A DNA stretch of 64,000 nucleotides from Gracilibacillus massiliensis (GTDB lineage: Bacteria; Bacillota; Bacilli; Bacillales; Amphibacillaceae): assembly GCF_001458115.1 (NCBI RefSeq), contig NZ_CZRP01000013.1:310001-374000 (forward strand), given 5' to 3'. Below, piece after piece: positions 36,158 to 45,412 of the stretch. The notes beneath the pieces were generated by a model, which saw nothing but the letters and a program-made list of their open reading frames with translations, ran no database searches and was not told the origin of the DNA. Position 1 is the first letter of the stretch. The number at the start of each line of letters is the position of its first letter. The position numbers and the translations under genes were made by a program.

Positions 36158-37055
36158 AGGACTCACCCGCTTTCTCAATAAAGATGTCGTTTAAGCTAGG
36201 TTCATCTAATTCAAATTTACGAACAAAACCTTTTCCTAGCAATTGTTCTAGAATCTTTTGCGATACATCTTCATTTTCAATTTGACAAAGTGCACCATCT
36301 GAAAAGTGCTTCACTTTGACCACACCGGAAATATTTTCTACAAAATCTAAATCGAAATCTGCTTGAATGGATAAATTTTTCTTGCCAAAGGAGCGCTTTA
36401 TTTCTCGAATATCACCATGTAATATTGGTTTTCCATGCTGCATCATACATAAATGCTGGCATAGTTCCTCGACATGCTCCATGCGGTGAGAGGAAAAGAC
36501 TATGGAAGTGCCACTATCTTTTAATTCAACTACCGCTTCTTTTAACAATTCAACATTAACAGGGTCTAGTCCAGAAAAAGGTTCATCTAAAATAAGTAAT
36601 TTAGGTTTATGTATCACAGCAGAGATGAATTGGATTTTTTGTTGGTTCCCTTTTGATAATTCTTCTACTTTTTTATCCATGTAATGAGGAACTTTTAGCC
36701 GGTCGAGCCATTTCGTTAATTCTTCCACTACTTCTTGTTTTGCCATACCTCGCAGTTTTCCAAGATAAATCAACTGATCTCTGACTTTTAGTTTCGGATA
36801 TAGTCCTCTTTCTTCTGGTAAGTAACCAATTAAATCACTTTTGTTGTAATCGATTTTCTCACCATTCCATGTTATCGTTCCTGATGTTTGATCTAGTAAA
36901 TTTAAGATCATACGGAATGATGTCGTTTTGCCTGCCCCATTCGCGCCAAGAAACCCAAAAATTTGGTTATCTGGAATTTCTAACGAAAGTTCATCTACGG
37001 CAGTAAACGATCCGAACTTCTTTGTCACATTCTCTAGTTTTAATGTCACATTCAC
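36150..37055 (-). CDS. yhaQ: ABC exporter ATP-binding protein (YhaQ/NatA-like)
   Basis: A 301-residue ATPase. Walker A GANGAGKTT (about 38-46), signature LSKGNQQKI, Walker B LLILDEPFSGLDP, switch SSHRM. A C-terminal domain of about 80 residues (about 220-301) is present as in NatA and DrrA-type proteins. It is the first gene of the pair with yhaP. The pair yhaQ-yhaP lies near yheA and yheB here, consistent with the yha-yhe cluster of B. subtilis. Confidence 0.9.
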   Translation of the reverse strand: MNVTLKLENVTKKFGSFTAVDELSLEIPDNQIFGFLGANGAGKTTSFRMILNLLDQTSGTITWNGEKIDYNKSDLIGYLPEERGLYPKLKVRDQLIYLGKLRGMAKQEVVEELTKWLDRLKVPHYMDKKVEELSKGNQQKIQFISAVIHKPKLLILDEPFSGLDPVNVELLKEAVVELKDSGTSIVFSSHRMEHVEELCQHLCMMQHGKPILHGDIREIKRSFGKKNLSIQADFDLDFVENISGVVKVKHFSDGALCQIENEDVSQKILEQLLGKGFVRKFELDEPSLNDIFIEKAGESYE

Positions 37056-37100
37056 TCACTCCTTCCACTATACATACGAATACTATACTAAATTAGTTTC

Positions 37101-37138
37101 AAAAAAATGAGTTACAGCAGATATTGCTGTAACTCATT
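37101..37138 (-). terminator. Terminator after yheA
   Basis: Perfect stem ATGAGTTACAGCA/TGCTGTAACTCAT with a GATAT loop, A-run on plus (T-run on minus). Confidence 0.9.
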
Positions 37139-37146
37139 TTCAAATA

Positions 37147-37497
37147 TTATTGTTCTTGTGCACCGTATAATTCTTCTAACGGCTTTGTAATAATACGGCT
37201 AAGATCATTAATAAGCACGTTTACGCGTTGTTCTTCTTCCATTAATTTAGATATATCTTCATGTTGTTGAACAAGCTCCACAACTTGTTTCGCTTTTTCT
37301 ACTTCTTCTTCAGTAATTTCCATTCCTTGCATTTGTTTTTGTTGTAATTCTAATTGCGTGTTTCGGAAATTATCAAACATTTGCTTCGCGTTTGGATCAG
37401 CCATTACTTTATCATAAGCAGCTTTTAAATCCTTGTATTCTTCGCTTTCCTGAATTGCTTGTTCTAGCTCATGTGCCTTGTCATTTACATTTGACAT
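37147..37497 (-). CDS. yheA: YlbF/YmcA family protein YheA
   Basis: A 116-residue all-helical protein of the YlbF/YmcA (Com_YlbF) family, UPF0342 subgroup. Typical pattern YDKVMADPNAKQMFDNFRN near residue 30, then a Gln-rich helix. YlbF and YmcA form part of a complex that modulates RNase Y; YheA itself is uncharacterised. The ATG at 37497 follows AGGAGG by 10 bases; an upstream in-frame start lacks such a site. Length agrees with B. subtilis YheA (117). Confidence 0.87.
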   Translation of the reverse strand: MSNVNDKAHELEQAIQESEEYKDLKAAYDKVMADPNAKQMFDNFRNTQLELQQKQMQGMEITEEEVEKAKQVVELVQQHEDISKLMEEEQRVNVLINDLSRIITKPLEELYGAQEQ

Positions 37498-37580
37498 AAA
37501 ATAAAATCCTCCTAAAATATAAAACATCTACTGTAGATTTTAGATATTACCTACATATACTTTACCACTATAACAAAGAT

Positions 37581-38705
37581 TTAAATCATGATAAAGAGTA
37601 GCGCCTGAATTAATCCAATCAAACCACCTAATAACGCACCTAGATAGGTAATTAATTTAAATTCTTTACGCGAAATCGACAGAATGATTTCTTCGATCCG
37701 GGAAGTTGGGAAAGAAGAAACTTGGTTCTCAACCATTTTTTCCACTTCTAATTGGTTTAATATTTCTGGTAAACTCGTCGAAAGTTTATTAAAAAGTTGA
37801 TCCGTTAAAAGTGGGATTATCTTTCGTTTGATTTGATCTATAAAAGGCACCAGGATTGTTTGAATTGGTTTTTGCATCCAATTTTCAACGGGTAATTGCT
37901 CCTGAATAAGTTTATTTAACAAATGTTGCGTTTCTTCTTTTTCAAATACGGTTTCGATGATTGATATCTCTTGTTCAAGTAGATTGGACCATTCCTGATG
38001 GACAGCTCGAGAGATCCATTGATAACCTTCCTCCGAGCTTAGATATTCGATCACTAATCGTTGTACTTTTAATGCTAATTCCTCACCACTAAACATCGAT
38101 AACACCATATTTCCTAAAAAACCTTTGGACTGGGCATATTGCTGAATCACTTGCTCCATTTTTTGACGTGTTTCTTCATTGTTTAGAAGATCAATTCCTT
38201 TATTTCTAATAAATCCAGAAGCCTTATCGATATCTTGCTCTGTCACAGCTTGTTCCAACCAAAGTTTGATCGGTTTGTCACGATGTTGTTGTAAGTATAC
38301 ACGGACCTGTTCCATTATTTTTTCTGCAATCTTTTCCTTTAGCAGATTTGCTTGAAGATTGATTCCCAGCTTGTCAGATAGTTGTTGAATAGATGTAGAC
38401 TGTAATAAAAAGTGGTCGAATTCTTTCTCGATTTTTTTCTCCACCTTATGATGCAACTCACGATCTGCTAGCTTCTTTTGAATACTGTCTAGCGTTAACA
38501 AATGATTGACAACAAGTTGCCCTAATTGTTTGGCTAATTGATCCCTTCTTTTTGGAATTACTCCTGGTGTAAAGGGAATCTTCCACTTTCCTATATATTT
38601 TGCTTCATATGGTCGGAATAGCATTTTGATTGCAATGGAATTCGTCAATCCTCCAATAAAACTTCCAACACCAACCATAACAAGAATGATTAATAATGTT
38701 TCCAA
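37581..38705 (-). CDS. yheB: DUF445 family membrane protein YheB
   Basis: About 374 residues, with one helix at each end (about 2-22 and 350-373) and a long helical middle. The N-terminal pattern IGGLTNSIAIKMLFRPYEA and FTPGVIPKRRDQLA are the DUF445 signatures. A TTG start at 38705 with GAAGGTGG before it fits the family length (B. subtilis YheB 377); an upstream ATG would add 22 polar residues. Function unknown; in B. subtilis it lies beside yheA and yheC/D and is spore-associated by context. Confidence 0.85.
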   Translation of the reverse strand: METLLIILVMVGVGSFIGGLTNSIAIKMLFRPYEAKYIGKWKIPFTPGVIPKRRDQLAKQLGQLVVNHLLTLDSIQKKLADRELHHKVEKKIEKEFDHFLLQSTSIQQLSDKLGINLQANLLKEKIAEKIMEQVRVYLQQHRDKPIKLWLEQAVTEQDIDKASGFIRNKGIDLLNNEETRQKMEQVIQQYAQSKGFLGNMVLSMFSGEELALKVQRLVIEYLSSEEGYQWISRAVHQEWSNLLEQEISIIETVFEKEETQHLLNKLIQEQLPVENWMQKPIQTILVPFIDQIKRKIIPLLTDQLFNKLSTSLPEILNQLEVEKMVENQVSSFPTSRIEEIILSISRKEFKLITYLGALLGGLIGLIQALLFIMI

Positions 38706-38789
38706 TCTTAATTTCCACCTTCCACTACGTATAGTTTGTCTTTCTTTTGCATATAATGAATTACCTTTCACAAGGAATGAGGGACCAGC

Positions 38790-40064
38790 ATGCTACCAAC
38801 TTTTCAAATTAAAGTTTACCACACTAATAAAAATAGAATAATTGTACCAAAATCTAACTATTATCAGATCAAAAATGTGAAGCTGATCCAACATGGATTA
38901 AAAAAAGTATCATGTGATATTTTAAGCCATAACCAGAAAAAAAATAGTGTCTACATTTCCTCTTCTATTATGAAACAATTGAATATAAAAAACCAATCTA
39001 ATGTTATCATTCACAGACATAAAAATAGTTGTTCTATCTACTATTTGTTTGGCGTGTTTGTTCATCGTCAACCAGATAAATTAAAGCATGAGGCTCTTTA
39101 TCAAGAGATGGCTAGAGTGGGGCACACGCTTGGATTTGAAACCATCCTATTTTCGACCCAAGATTTAGATCAGATATCTCATACAACACATGGATCAATT
39201 TTTCAAGAATCTAAATGGATAAAGATCGAAACAGATATACCTCCAGTTATATACAACCGCATCCCAAATCGTGCTATTGAAAATCACAAAACGATCAAAA
39301 AGGCTATAAACCACTTAAAAACTTCTTCCATTTTATTTAATCCTAATTTTTTTAACAAGTGGCAAGTTTACGATATATTAAAAAATTCTGATGAAGTCAA
39401 TTATCTATTACCTGAAACTATATTCCATCCTTCTTCAGCTACAATTAACGAAACCTTAACACAGCATCCAGTCTATCTGAAGCCGGTCAAACACAATAAA
39501 AATCTTTATAGCTACTATATTGAAAAAGTGGATAACCGACTATTTGTCACGATATTCAATAAAAGCAAGGAATACAAATATTTTGAGAGTTGGGAGTTAT
39601 TTTTTAATGAATATTTTCCAAAAGGAAGTCATCAATATGTGTTACAGGATGCGATTAGATATAAAGAATATCAAGAAAAGCCATTCCATTTTCGCCTATA
39701 TACATTAAAAAATAGTGATCATGAATGGCAAGTCGCATTAAATTATATGAAAGAATTATCTTCCTCTTCTCACAACACGAACGAAACGGTTATTTCGTTA
39801 TCCTCTGTTTTCACAAAAAATGAAGCTGGTGTTATGTTACAAAAGCTAGATAAAATTGCATTGAAGTTAAGCAACATTTTAGATACACATATGGATAAAA
39901 GCCTTGGTGAATTAGGATTCGACATTGCCTTAGATCAAGAAAATCGATTATGGTTAGCGGAAGTATATGCCAAGCCCAGTTGGGATGTATTCTATCATCC
40001 TCTAATGGCGTCAAAAGCAACATCTTATTTTACAAACTTTTTTAATGTGAACAGACTTAAATGA
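38790..40064 (+). CDS. YheC/YheD family ATP-grasp protein (spore coat-associated)
   Basis: A 424-residue protein of the endospore coat-associated YheC/D family. The C-terminal ATP-grasp part includes HPVYLKPVKHNKNLYSYYI, FHFRLYTLKNSDHEWQV and the metal-binding end LGELGFDIALDQENRLWLAE. The family occurs only in spore formers; the ligase substrate is unknown. Divergent from yheB, with GAGGGACC before the ATG. Only one copy is present here, whereas B. subtilis has adjacent yheC and yheD. Confidence 0.85.
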   Translation: MLPTFQIKVYHTNKNRIIVPKSNYYQIKNVKLIQHGLKKVSCDILSHNQKKNSVYISSSIMKQLNIKNQSNVIIHRHKNSCSIYYLFGVFVHRQPDKLKHEALYQEMARVGHTLGFETILFSTQDLDQISHTTHGSIFQESKWIKIETDIPPVIYNRIPNRAIENHKTIKKAINHLKTSSILFNPNFFNKWQVYDILKNSDEVNYLLPETIFHPSSATINETLTQHPVYLKPVKHNKNLYSYYIEKVDNRLFVTIFNKSKEYKYFESWELFFNEYFPKGSHQYVLQDAIRYKEYQEKPFHFRLYTLKNSDHEWQVALNYMKELSSSSHNTNETVISLSSVFTKNEAGVMLQKLDKIALKLSNILDTHMDKSLGELGFDIALDQENRLWLAEVYAKPSWDVFYHPLMASKATSYFTNFFNVNRLK

Positions 40065-40119
40065 CTCTGAATGATTTTAACATTTTTGTTCAAGCTAAGA
40101 TCAATAGGAGGGAAAAAAG

Positions 40120-40305
40120 ATGGCAAAACCTTCATCAAAAAATGAAAAAGATTCACGTGAGACTTACGAAGTAGATGTAGATCGTATGATTAACGAAGGG
40201 ATGGCTGGCGGAACCACCTATTCACTTCACGGAAGAATGCAAATTGAACAAGCTAGAAAATTACCAAAAGAACACGAATCATTCCCAGCTGAAACCGAAG
40301 ACTAA
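40120..40305 (+). CDS. Small hydrophilic protein of unknown function
   Basis: A 61-residue, charged, probably disordered protein with a central conserved-looking motif VDRMINEGMAGG. A strong ribosome site (GGAGGG) 9 bases before the ATG and a terminator directly after support it as a real gene. It has no membrane segment or Cys. It resembles small acidic Bacillaceae proteins that I cannot name with confidence. Confidence 0.65.
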   Translation: MAKPSSKNEKDSRETYEVDVDRMINEGMAGGTTYSLHGRMQIEQARKLPKEHESFPAETED

Positions 40306-40334
40306 CACACACTTACCATAGTGTGTGTTTTTAC
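40301..40334 (+). terminator. Terminator after the 61-residue gene
   Basis: Stem ACACACACT/AGTGTGTGT with a 6-base loop followed by TTTTT. Confidence 0.85.
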
Positions 40335-40381
40335 ATTTCTTTGTTATAATAGATGTAAAGTTTAATGAAAGAGGCATCAAT

Positions 40382-41278
40382 ATGTTCACACAACTGCAAT
40401 CAATGTTTCCTAATTTAATTACGATTACTGATAGTACAACCATGGATACTGTTTCCTATCAATGGTACGTAACAAGTAATAATGAAATTATAGGTGTACC
40501 TAAAGAGGAACTTACTAAGCGAGAAAGAGAATTATTAGAAATATTATTAACTCCATATAAAGCAAATCAACCACCAACTACAGACCGTGAAAAAATGTGG
40601 ATGGATGTTTTATTTCATCATGAATTTCCAAAACAAATGTTAAAAGAAAAATTAAATAACTTTCATTTTGTCTATTTTTCTATCTCGGATGAAACAATCG
40701 ATCCGGAATCCTTTCGAGAAGCGATTCATGGTCTATTCCCCGCCAAAACTCCAATCTTATGGGAAAATAACCATGAAGGCGTTATTATCCAGGAAGAGAC
40801 CCAAGATTCAGAAGACTTCATTTCATATTCTGAAATCATTGAAGTTTTAACAACGGATTTCTATATGAATATCAAACTTTTTATAGGCCCAACGATCAAA
40901 AATATAAAGCAAGCACCAGAGTTTTATCACTGGATTAAAAAGTGTTATCACTTAACAACTAACCATAATCATGATGTGATGCATTACATAGAAGCAATTC
41001 CTTATCTATTTTTACAGGACATTAACGACAAAGAGCAAAAGATCATTATAGAATCGCTGTTGAATAATGTAAAAGAGGATGAAGAATTATTAAAGACCGT
41101 TCAAGTGTTTTTGGAATCCAACTCGAATACGACTCTAGCAGCAAAAAAAATGTATATGCACCGTAACAGTCTGCAATATCGCGTGGACAAATTCATTGAA
41201 AAAACAGGAATTGATGTCAAACAATTCGAAGGTGCCATCGCCATCTACCTTTGCCTTATTATGAGGACAAAATGGTAA
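40382..41278 (+). CDS. PucR-like helix-turn-helix protein
   Basis: A 298-residue regulator. The C-terminal 55 residues form a PucR/CdaR-type helix-turn-helix (FLESNSNTTLAAKKMYMHRN then SLQYRVDKFIEKTG). The N-terminal part has no recognised ligand domain. The ATG at 40382 follows GAAAGAGG; an upstream in-frame start gives a hydrophobic extension that I think is spurious. It is followed, after a repeat block, by msmX, and in related genomes a protein of this type often stands before the MsmX/UgpC-type ATPase. It may regulate it; that is inference. Confidence 0.78.
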   Translation: MFTQLQSMFPNLITITDSTTMDTVSYQWYVTSNNEIIGVPKEELTKRERELLEILLTPYKANQPPTTDREKMWMDVLFHHEFPKQMLKEKLNNFHFVYFSISDETIDPESFREAIHGLFPAKTPILWENNHEGVIIQEETQDSEDFISYSEIIEVLTTDFYMNIKLFIGPTIKNIKQAPEFYHWIKKCYHLTTNHNHDVMHYIEAIPYLFLQDINDKEQKIIIESLLNNVKEDEELLKTVQVFLESNSNTTLAAKKMYMHRNSLQYRVDKFIEKTGIDVKQFEGAIAIYLCLIMRTKW

Positions 41279-41391
41279 AATAAGATGCGAAGTAACTTCA
41301 AACTAAACTCAAAGCAGGATGAGACAAAATAATTTTAAAATTAGATAAATCCAAATAACTGTGAAATAGTTTGTTTTTTCATGCGTATTTG

Positions 41392-41908
41392 GAAGATACT
41401 ACGCAATAACTGATGAGTAACTATTAGCCAAAGTAGTAATTTTGAAATGATTGATGTACTAGACACCCGCTCCGGCTGCCCACTTCCCTTTCCGTGGTTT
41501 TTCCCCTCAGCTAACTTTTCCAAGCAAAGATCGCTTGAAAAAGTGGATCTTCAGGTAAAAAGTTACCACAGGAGTGAAAGTGGACGGCCTGCGCTAATAT
41601 ATTTTTTCTACAACTACTGTTACAGATGGCATCTTGAGCTTTTACTCCATTCAACGAATTTTTCACATGAGAGAAATAACATAATGCTACCTCACACTAA
41701 CGTTGTAGGATATCAATTTAGCGCAGGCGTCCGCTTCCACTCCTACGGGATGTTTTTCTCCGAAGATCCACTTTGGCAAGCGGGTTTTGCTTTCCAAAGT
41801 TAGCTGAGGAGAAAAACCCGTGGAAAGGGAAGCGGACAAGCCGCAGCGACTGCTAAACAGACGTATCATGTCAAAATTTCCACATCATTTGTTGCACAGT
41901 ATTCCAAT
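41392..41908. repeat. Element B, copy 1 (about 517 bp)
   Basis: Two divergent arms in inverted orientation around a central segment. Outer ends GATACTACGCAA and TTGCACAGTATTCC form an imperfect terminal inverted repeat. Each arm contains AAGATCCACTTT or its complement and a hairpin of about 11-12 pairs. It is the reverse complement of the copy at 48.8-49.3 kb. Together with flanking bases it fills the 840-base gap between the PucR-like gene and msmX. Confidence 0.85.
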
Positions 41909-42005
41909 ACTACACAATAATGTATATTACTTCGTTCGTGTATGAGGTTAAGAAAATACTCCATTTCTTTAGGTTTATTTGTTCTTTTGACCAAGCTTTT
42001 GTAAC

Positions 42006-42037
42006 CGTGCACAAACGAAACGACATTTTTTGTGCAC
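42006..42037. promoter_or_regulatory. Inverted repeat upstream of msmX
   Basis: CGTGCACAAA and TTTGTGCACG, ten perfect pairs around a 12-15-base spacer, lie just before the -35 box of msmX. It has no following T-run, so it looks more like an operator or a paired-site regulator target than a terminator. The binding protein is unknown. Confidence 0.45.
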
Positions 42038-42045
42038 GCTTTCTA

Positions 42046-42099
42046 TTTACGATTAATTAAATTACTAGTAGAATGTAAAACATAGATGAAACGCTTTCA
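42046..42099 (+). promoter_or_regulatory. msmX promoter with cre-like site
   Basis: TTTACG (42046-42051), 17-base spacer, TAGAAT (42069-42074). Downstream, TGAAACGCTTTCA (42087-42099) resembles the CcpA cre box TGAAAGCGCTTTCA with one base missing. Catabolite control of the shared sugar-transport ATPase is plausible but the spacing defect weakens it. Confidence 0.5.
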
Positions 42100-42122
42100 A
42101 CAAAACTAGGAGGGAATACAAA

Positions 42123-43223
42123 ATGGCAGAATTAACATTAAGAAACATTGACAAGGTATATAATAAAGGAGACGAAAAAGCGGTTGATAATTTCAACCTT
42201 GATATTAAAGACAAAGAATTTATCGTATTTGTTGGTCCATCTGGTTGTGGTAAATCAACGACACTTCGTATGATTGCAGGTCTTGAGGAAATTTCATCTG
42301 GAGAGTTTTACATTGACGACAAATTGATGAACGAAGTTGCACCAAAAGACCGTGACATCGCAATGGTATTCCAGAACTACGCACTATATCCACACATGAA
42401 TGTATATGACAATATGGCATTCGGTCTTAAATTACGTAAATTCAAGAAAGACGAAATCGAGCGTCGTGTAAAAGAAGCAGCTCGTATTCTTGGACTTGAA
42501 GCATATCTTGATCGTAAACCAAAAGCACTTTCAGGTGGTCAGCGTCAGCGTGTTGCATTAGGACGTGCGATCGTTCGTGATGCAAAAGTATTCTTGATGG
42601 ATGAGCCTTTATCAAACTTGGATGCGAAATTACGTGTGCAGATGCGTGCTGAAATTCAAAAACTTCACCACCGCCTGCAAACTACAACAATTTATGTAAC
42701 ACACGATCAAACAGAAGCAATGACAATGGCAACTCGCCTTGTCGTACTAAAAGATGGTGTTATCCAACAAGTTGGTGCGCCTAAAGAAGTATATGACAAA
42801 CCGAACAACATTTTCGTTGGTGGTTTCATCGGTTCACCAGCAATGAACTTCTTTAATGGTACATTAGAAGAAGGTTCAATCAAGTTAGGTGATACAAATG
42901 TAGAAGTACCAGAAGGTAAAATGAAATTACTTCGTGAGCAAGGATATATCGGAAAAGAAGTTGTACTAGGTGTGCGCCCTGAAGATATCCATGATGAGCC
43001 AGTATTCTTAGATGCAAATCCTGGTAAGAAAATCAAAGCAACTATCGACGTATCTGAGCTAATGGGTTCTGAATCTTACCTATACTCTGAGGTAAATGGT
43101 CAAGAATTCGTTGCACGTGTTGATTCTCGTACAGACATTCATGGTGGCGAAAAAATTGATCTTGCATTCGATATGCACAAATGTCACTTCTTCGACAAAG
43201 ATTCTGAACAAAGAATTCAATAA
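42123..43223 (+). CDS. msmX: Multi-sugar ABC transporter ATPase MsmX (UgpC-like)
   Basis: A 366-residue ATPase of the MalK/MsmX group. Walker A GPSGCGKST (38-46), signature LSGGQRQR (about 137), Walker B VFLMDEPLSNLDA, switch VTHDQ. The C-terminal TOBE regulatory domain (about 240-366) is complete. In B. subtilis MsmX (365 residues) serves many carbohydrate importers encoded elsewhere; the lack of permease genes nearby fits that role. It has its own promoter with a cre-like site and a strong terminator. Confidence 0.92.
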   Translation: MAELTLRNIDKVYNKGDEKAVDNFNLDIKDKEFIVFVGPSGCGKSTTLRMIAGLEEISSGEFYIDDKLMNEVAPKDRDIAMVFQNYALYPHMNVYDNMAFGLKLRKFKKDEIERRVKEAARILGLEAYLDRKPKALSGGQRQRVALGRAIVRDAKVFLMDEPLSNLDAKLRVQMRAEIQKLHHRLQTTTIYVTHDQTEAMTMATRLVVLKDGVIQQVGAPKEVYDKPNNIFVGGFIGSPAMNFFNGTLEEGSIKLGDTNVEVPEGKMKLLREQGYIGKEVVLGVRPEDIHDEPVFLDANPGKKIKATIDVSELMGSESYLYSEVNGQEFVARVDSRTDIHGGEKIDLAFDMHKCHFFDKDSEQRIQ

Positions 43224-43231
43224 TTATCAGT

Positions 43232-43263
43232 AAAGCGCATAGCCTGATGCTATGCGCTTTTTA
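43232..43263 (+). terminator. Terminator after msmX
   Basis: Perfect stem AAAGCGCATAGC/GCTATGCGCTTT with a CTGAT loop, then T-run. Confidence 0.92.
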
Positions 43264-43285
43264 CTTTCACTTTAAAATATAAATA

Positions 43286-43540
43286 CTATTGTAGTTCTTG
43301 TTCACTAATGATGAGCTCTTCGACATGATTACATACTGAACAAACTCCGACATGTACACATTGATGCTCTTTGCTTGAGTTCGGAAGTCCATCGATCATT
43401 TGAGCATTATCAGTTTCTATATATGGTGCATAATCTCCATAATAATCCACCAATTTGCCACCATCTAACATATGAGCATTACAGTTTGGGCAGGTATCTT
43501 GCATCTTATCTAAACCGTTACATAAATAACAAATATACAT
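43286..43540 (-). CDS. Small cysteine-rich (zinc ribbon-like) protein
   Basis: An 84-residue protein with N-terminal CYLC and CPNC pairs (residues 4-20) and a second set CVHVGVCSVCNH near residue 61-71, probably two zinc sites. The middle is acidic. The start ATG follows GGAGGAGCGC. It is a possible nucleic-acid- or protein-binding small protein; I do not recognise the family. It stands alone between msmX and the SASP gene. Confidence 0.65.
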   Translation of the reverse strand: MYICYLCNGLDKMQDTCPNCNAHMLDGGKLVDYYGDYAPYIETDNAQMIDGLPNSSKEHQCVHVGVCSVCNHVEELIISEQELQ

Positions 43541-43593
43541 AGCGCTCCTCCAAAGAGATCGATCTACTATGCTTGATTAATCATCCATTTTAC

Positions 43594-43630
43594 AAAAGGG
43601 AGACACATGTATTAAAGCGTCTCCCTTTTT
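43594..43630 (-). terminator. Terminator after the SASP gene
   Basis: Stem AAAAGGGAGAC/GTCTCCCTTTTT with a 13-base loop; T-run on both strands. Confidence 0.85.
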
Positions 43631-43642
43631 CTTATCTAATCA

Positions 43643-43846
43643 TTATTGTTGTTGGTTACCACCGAATTGTTGTTCAGCCATTGTTACTAGACGTTTTGTG
43701 ATTTCTCCACCAACAGATCCGTTAGCACGAGAAGTAGAGTCTGCTCCTAAGTTTACACCAAATTCTTGAGCAATTTCATATTTCATTTGGTCTAATGCTT
43801 GTTCAACTCCTGGAACAACTAGTTGATTTGAATTATTAGTCGCCAT
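43643..43846 (-). CDS. Alpha/beta-type small acid-soluble spore protein
   Basis: A 67-residue SASP. The family blocks are clear: [20 protein letters not shown] with the following FGV (the GPR protease site falls in this region) and [15 protein letters not shown], which wraps the DNA. It coats forespore DNA and gives UV resistance. The ribosome site is a strong GGAGGTGATC. Expression should be sigma-G dependent; I did not find a confident promoter. Confidence 0.96.
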   Translation of the reverse strand: MATNNSNQLVVPGVEQALDQMKYEIAQEFGVNLGADSTSRANGSVGGEITKRLVTMAEQQFGGNQQQ

Positions 43847-43940
43847 CTTTGATCACCTCCTGTACACCATATTGTGAACAAAAAAGGGATCACTATGCTT
43901 GCTTTTACCTAGTAATTTATAGTAAAAAAACCAATTTTCA

Positions 43941-45326
43941 TTATTTTGGATAGGTCATCTCTTCTGGTTTAATCCATTCATCGAATTGTTCTGCTGTTAA
44001 TAAATCTAATTCAATGGCTGCTTCTTTTAATGTAGTGTTATCTGCAAAAGCTTTTTTGGCAATTTTAGCTGCATTTTCATATCCAATATGAGGATTTAAT
44101 GCAGTTACTAACATTAAAGAATCGTTTAAATTTTTCTCAATTTGTTCGTGATTTGGTTCTAAGCCAATTAAACAACGATCATTAAATGATAGCATACTAT
44201 CCGCTAGTAATTGTGCAGATTGCAAGAAATTATAAGCAATCACAGGTTTAAATACATTCAATTCAAAGTTACCTTGACTAGCTGCAATTCCAATCGTTGC
44301 ATCATTTCCCATTACTTGCGTCGCTACCATCGTAATAGCTTCACTTTGAGTTGGGTTTACCTTACCTGGCATAATCGAGCTTCCCGGCTCATTCGCAGGA
44401 ATCGTTATTTCGCCAATTCCACAACGCGGACCACTTGCTAACCAACGAACATCGTTGGCAATCTTCATCAAATCTGCTGCAAGACCTTTCAGTGCGCCAT
44501 GTGCAAACACTAATTCATCATGGCTTGTTAAAGCATGAAACTTATTAGCTGCTGAGACAAAACTTTTGCCTGTATAGTCATTAATATTAGCTGTAACACG
44601 TTCTGAAAATTCTGGGTGGGCATTTAAGCCTGTACCAACTGCGGTACCACCAATAGCCAACTCTTTAACATAAGGTATACTCCTTTTAATCATGTCATCT
44701 GTTTTTTCTAACATGCGGTGCCAGCCACTTATTTCCTGGCCTAATGTTAAAGGTGTTGCATCTTGTAGGTGTGTTCGACCAATCTTAACAATATCATTAA
44801 ATGTTTCCATTTTCTCTTTTAAGGTCTGTTTCATAGTGTCTAATGCTGGTAATGTCACATCTTCTAACTTACGAACTGCAGCTATATGTAATGCAGTTGG
44901 GTATGTATCATTGGAACTTTGAGATTTATTGACATCATCATTTGGGTGTAACGTAATTTCACTACCTTGTTCTTTTAACCATTCATTTCCGACGAATGCT
45001 ATTACTTCATTGACATTCATATTGGATTGAGTACCACTACCGGTTTGCCATACTACTAATGGAAAGTGTTCAAATAATTCTCCAGCAAGTATCCGGTCTG
45101 CAGCGTGTTTAATCGCATCCGCTTTCATTTCATCCATTAAACCTAATTCACTATTAACAATTGCTGCACTTCGTTTTAGAATCGCAAATCCTTCAATGAT
45201 TTCTTTTGGCATTGTTTCAATACCGATTGGGAAATTTTCTTTACTTCTTTGGGTTTGCGCTCCCCAGTATTTATCAGTTGCTACTTTAATTTCACCTATT
45301 GTATCACGTTCAATTCGAAAATCCAT
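43941..45326 (-). CDS. fumC: Class II fumarate hydratase FumC
   Basis: TCA-cycle enzyme converting fumarate and malate, 461 residues. The fumarase/aspartase signature [11 protein letters not shown] is at about 316-326. The substrate loop [14 protein letters not shown] and [11 protein letters not shown] are present; [14 protein letters not shown] distinguishes it from aspartase in context. The ATG at 45326 is preferred over an in-frame start 30 bases upstream. A T-rich stretch follows the stop before the SASP gene. Confidence 0.95.
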   Translation of the reverse strand: MDFRIERDTIGEIKVATDKYWGAQTQRSKENFPIGIETMPKEIIEGFAILKRSAAIVNSELGLMDEMKADAIKHAADRILAGELFEHFPLVVWQTGSGTQSNMNVNEVIAFVGNEWLKEQGSEITLHPNDDVNKSQSSNDTYPTALHIAAVRKLEDVTLPALDTMKQTLKEKMETFNDIVKIGRTHLQDATPLTLGQEISGWHRMLEKTDDMIKRSIPYVKELAIGGTAVGTGLNAHPEFSERVTANINDYTGKSFVSAANKFHALTSHDELVFAHGALKGLAADLMKIANDVRWLASGPRCGIGEITIPANEPGSSIMPGKVNPTQSEAITMVATQVMGNDATIGIAASQGNFELNVFKPVIAYNFLQSAQLLADSMLSFNDRCLIGLEPNHEQIEKNLNDSLMLVTALNPHIGYENAAKIAKKAFADNTTLKEAAIELDLLTAEQFDEWIKPEEMTYPK

Positions 45327-45379
45327 TATCCTTTTCCCCCTTAAGTTTTCTTCCACTTTATTGTATCAAAAAATAATAA

Positions 45380-45412
45380 AAAAATAGAGACAAAAGCTAT
45401 TTTGTCTCTATA
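45380..45412 (-). terminator. Terminator after yabG
   Basis: Perfect stem ATAGAGACAAAA/TTTTGTCTCTAT with a 5-base loop and T-run on minus; overlaps the yabG stop. Confidence 0.9.

Noticed and set aside
41447-41869. Open frames on both strands within element B copy 1
   Set aside because: They lie wholly in an inverted, non-coding repeat and are not kept in copy 2.
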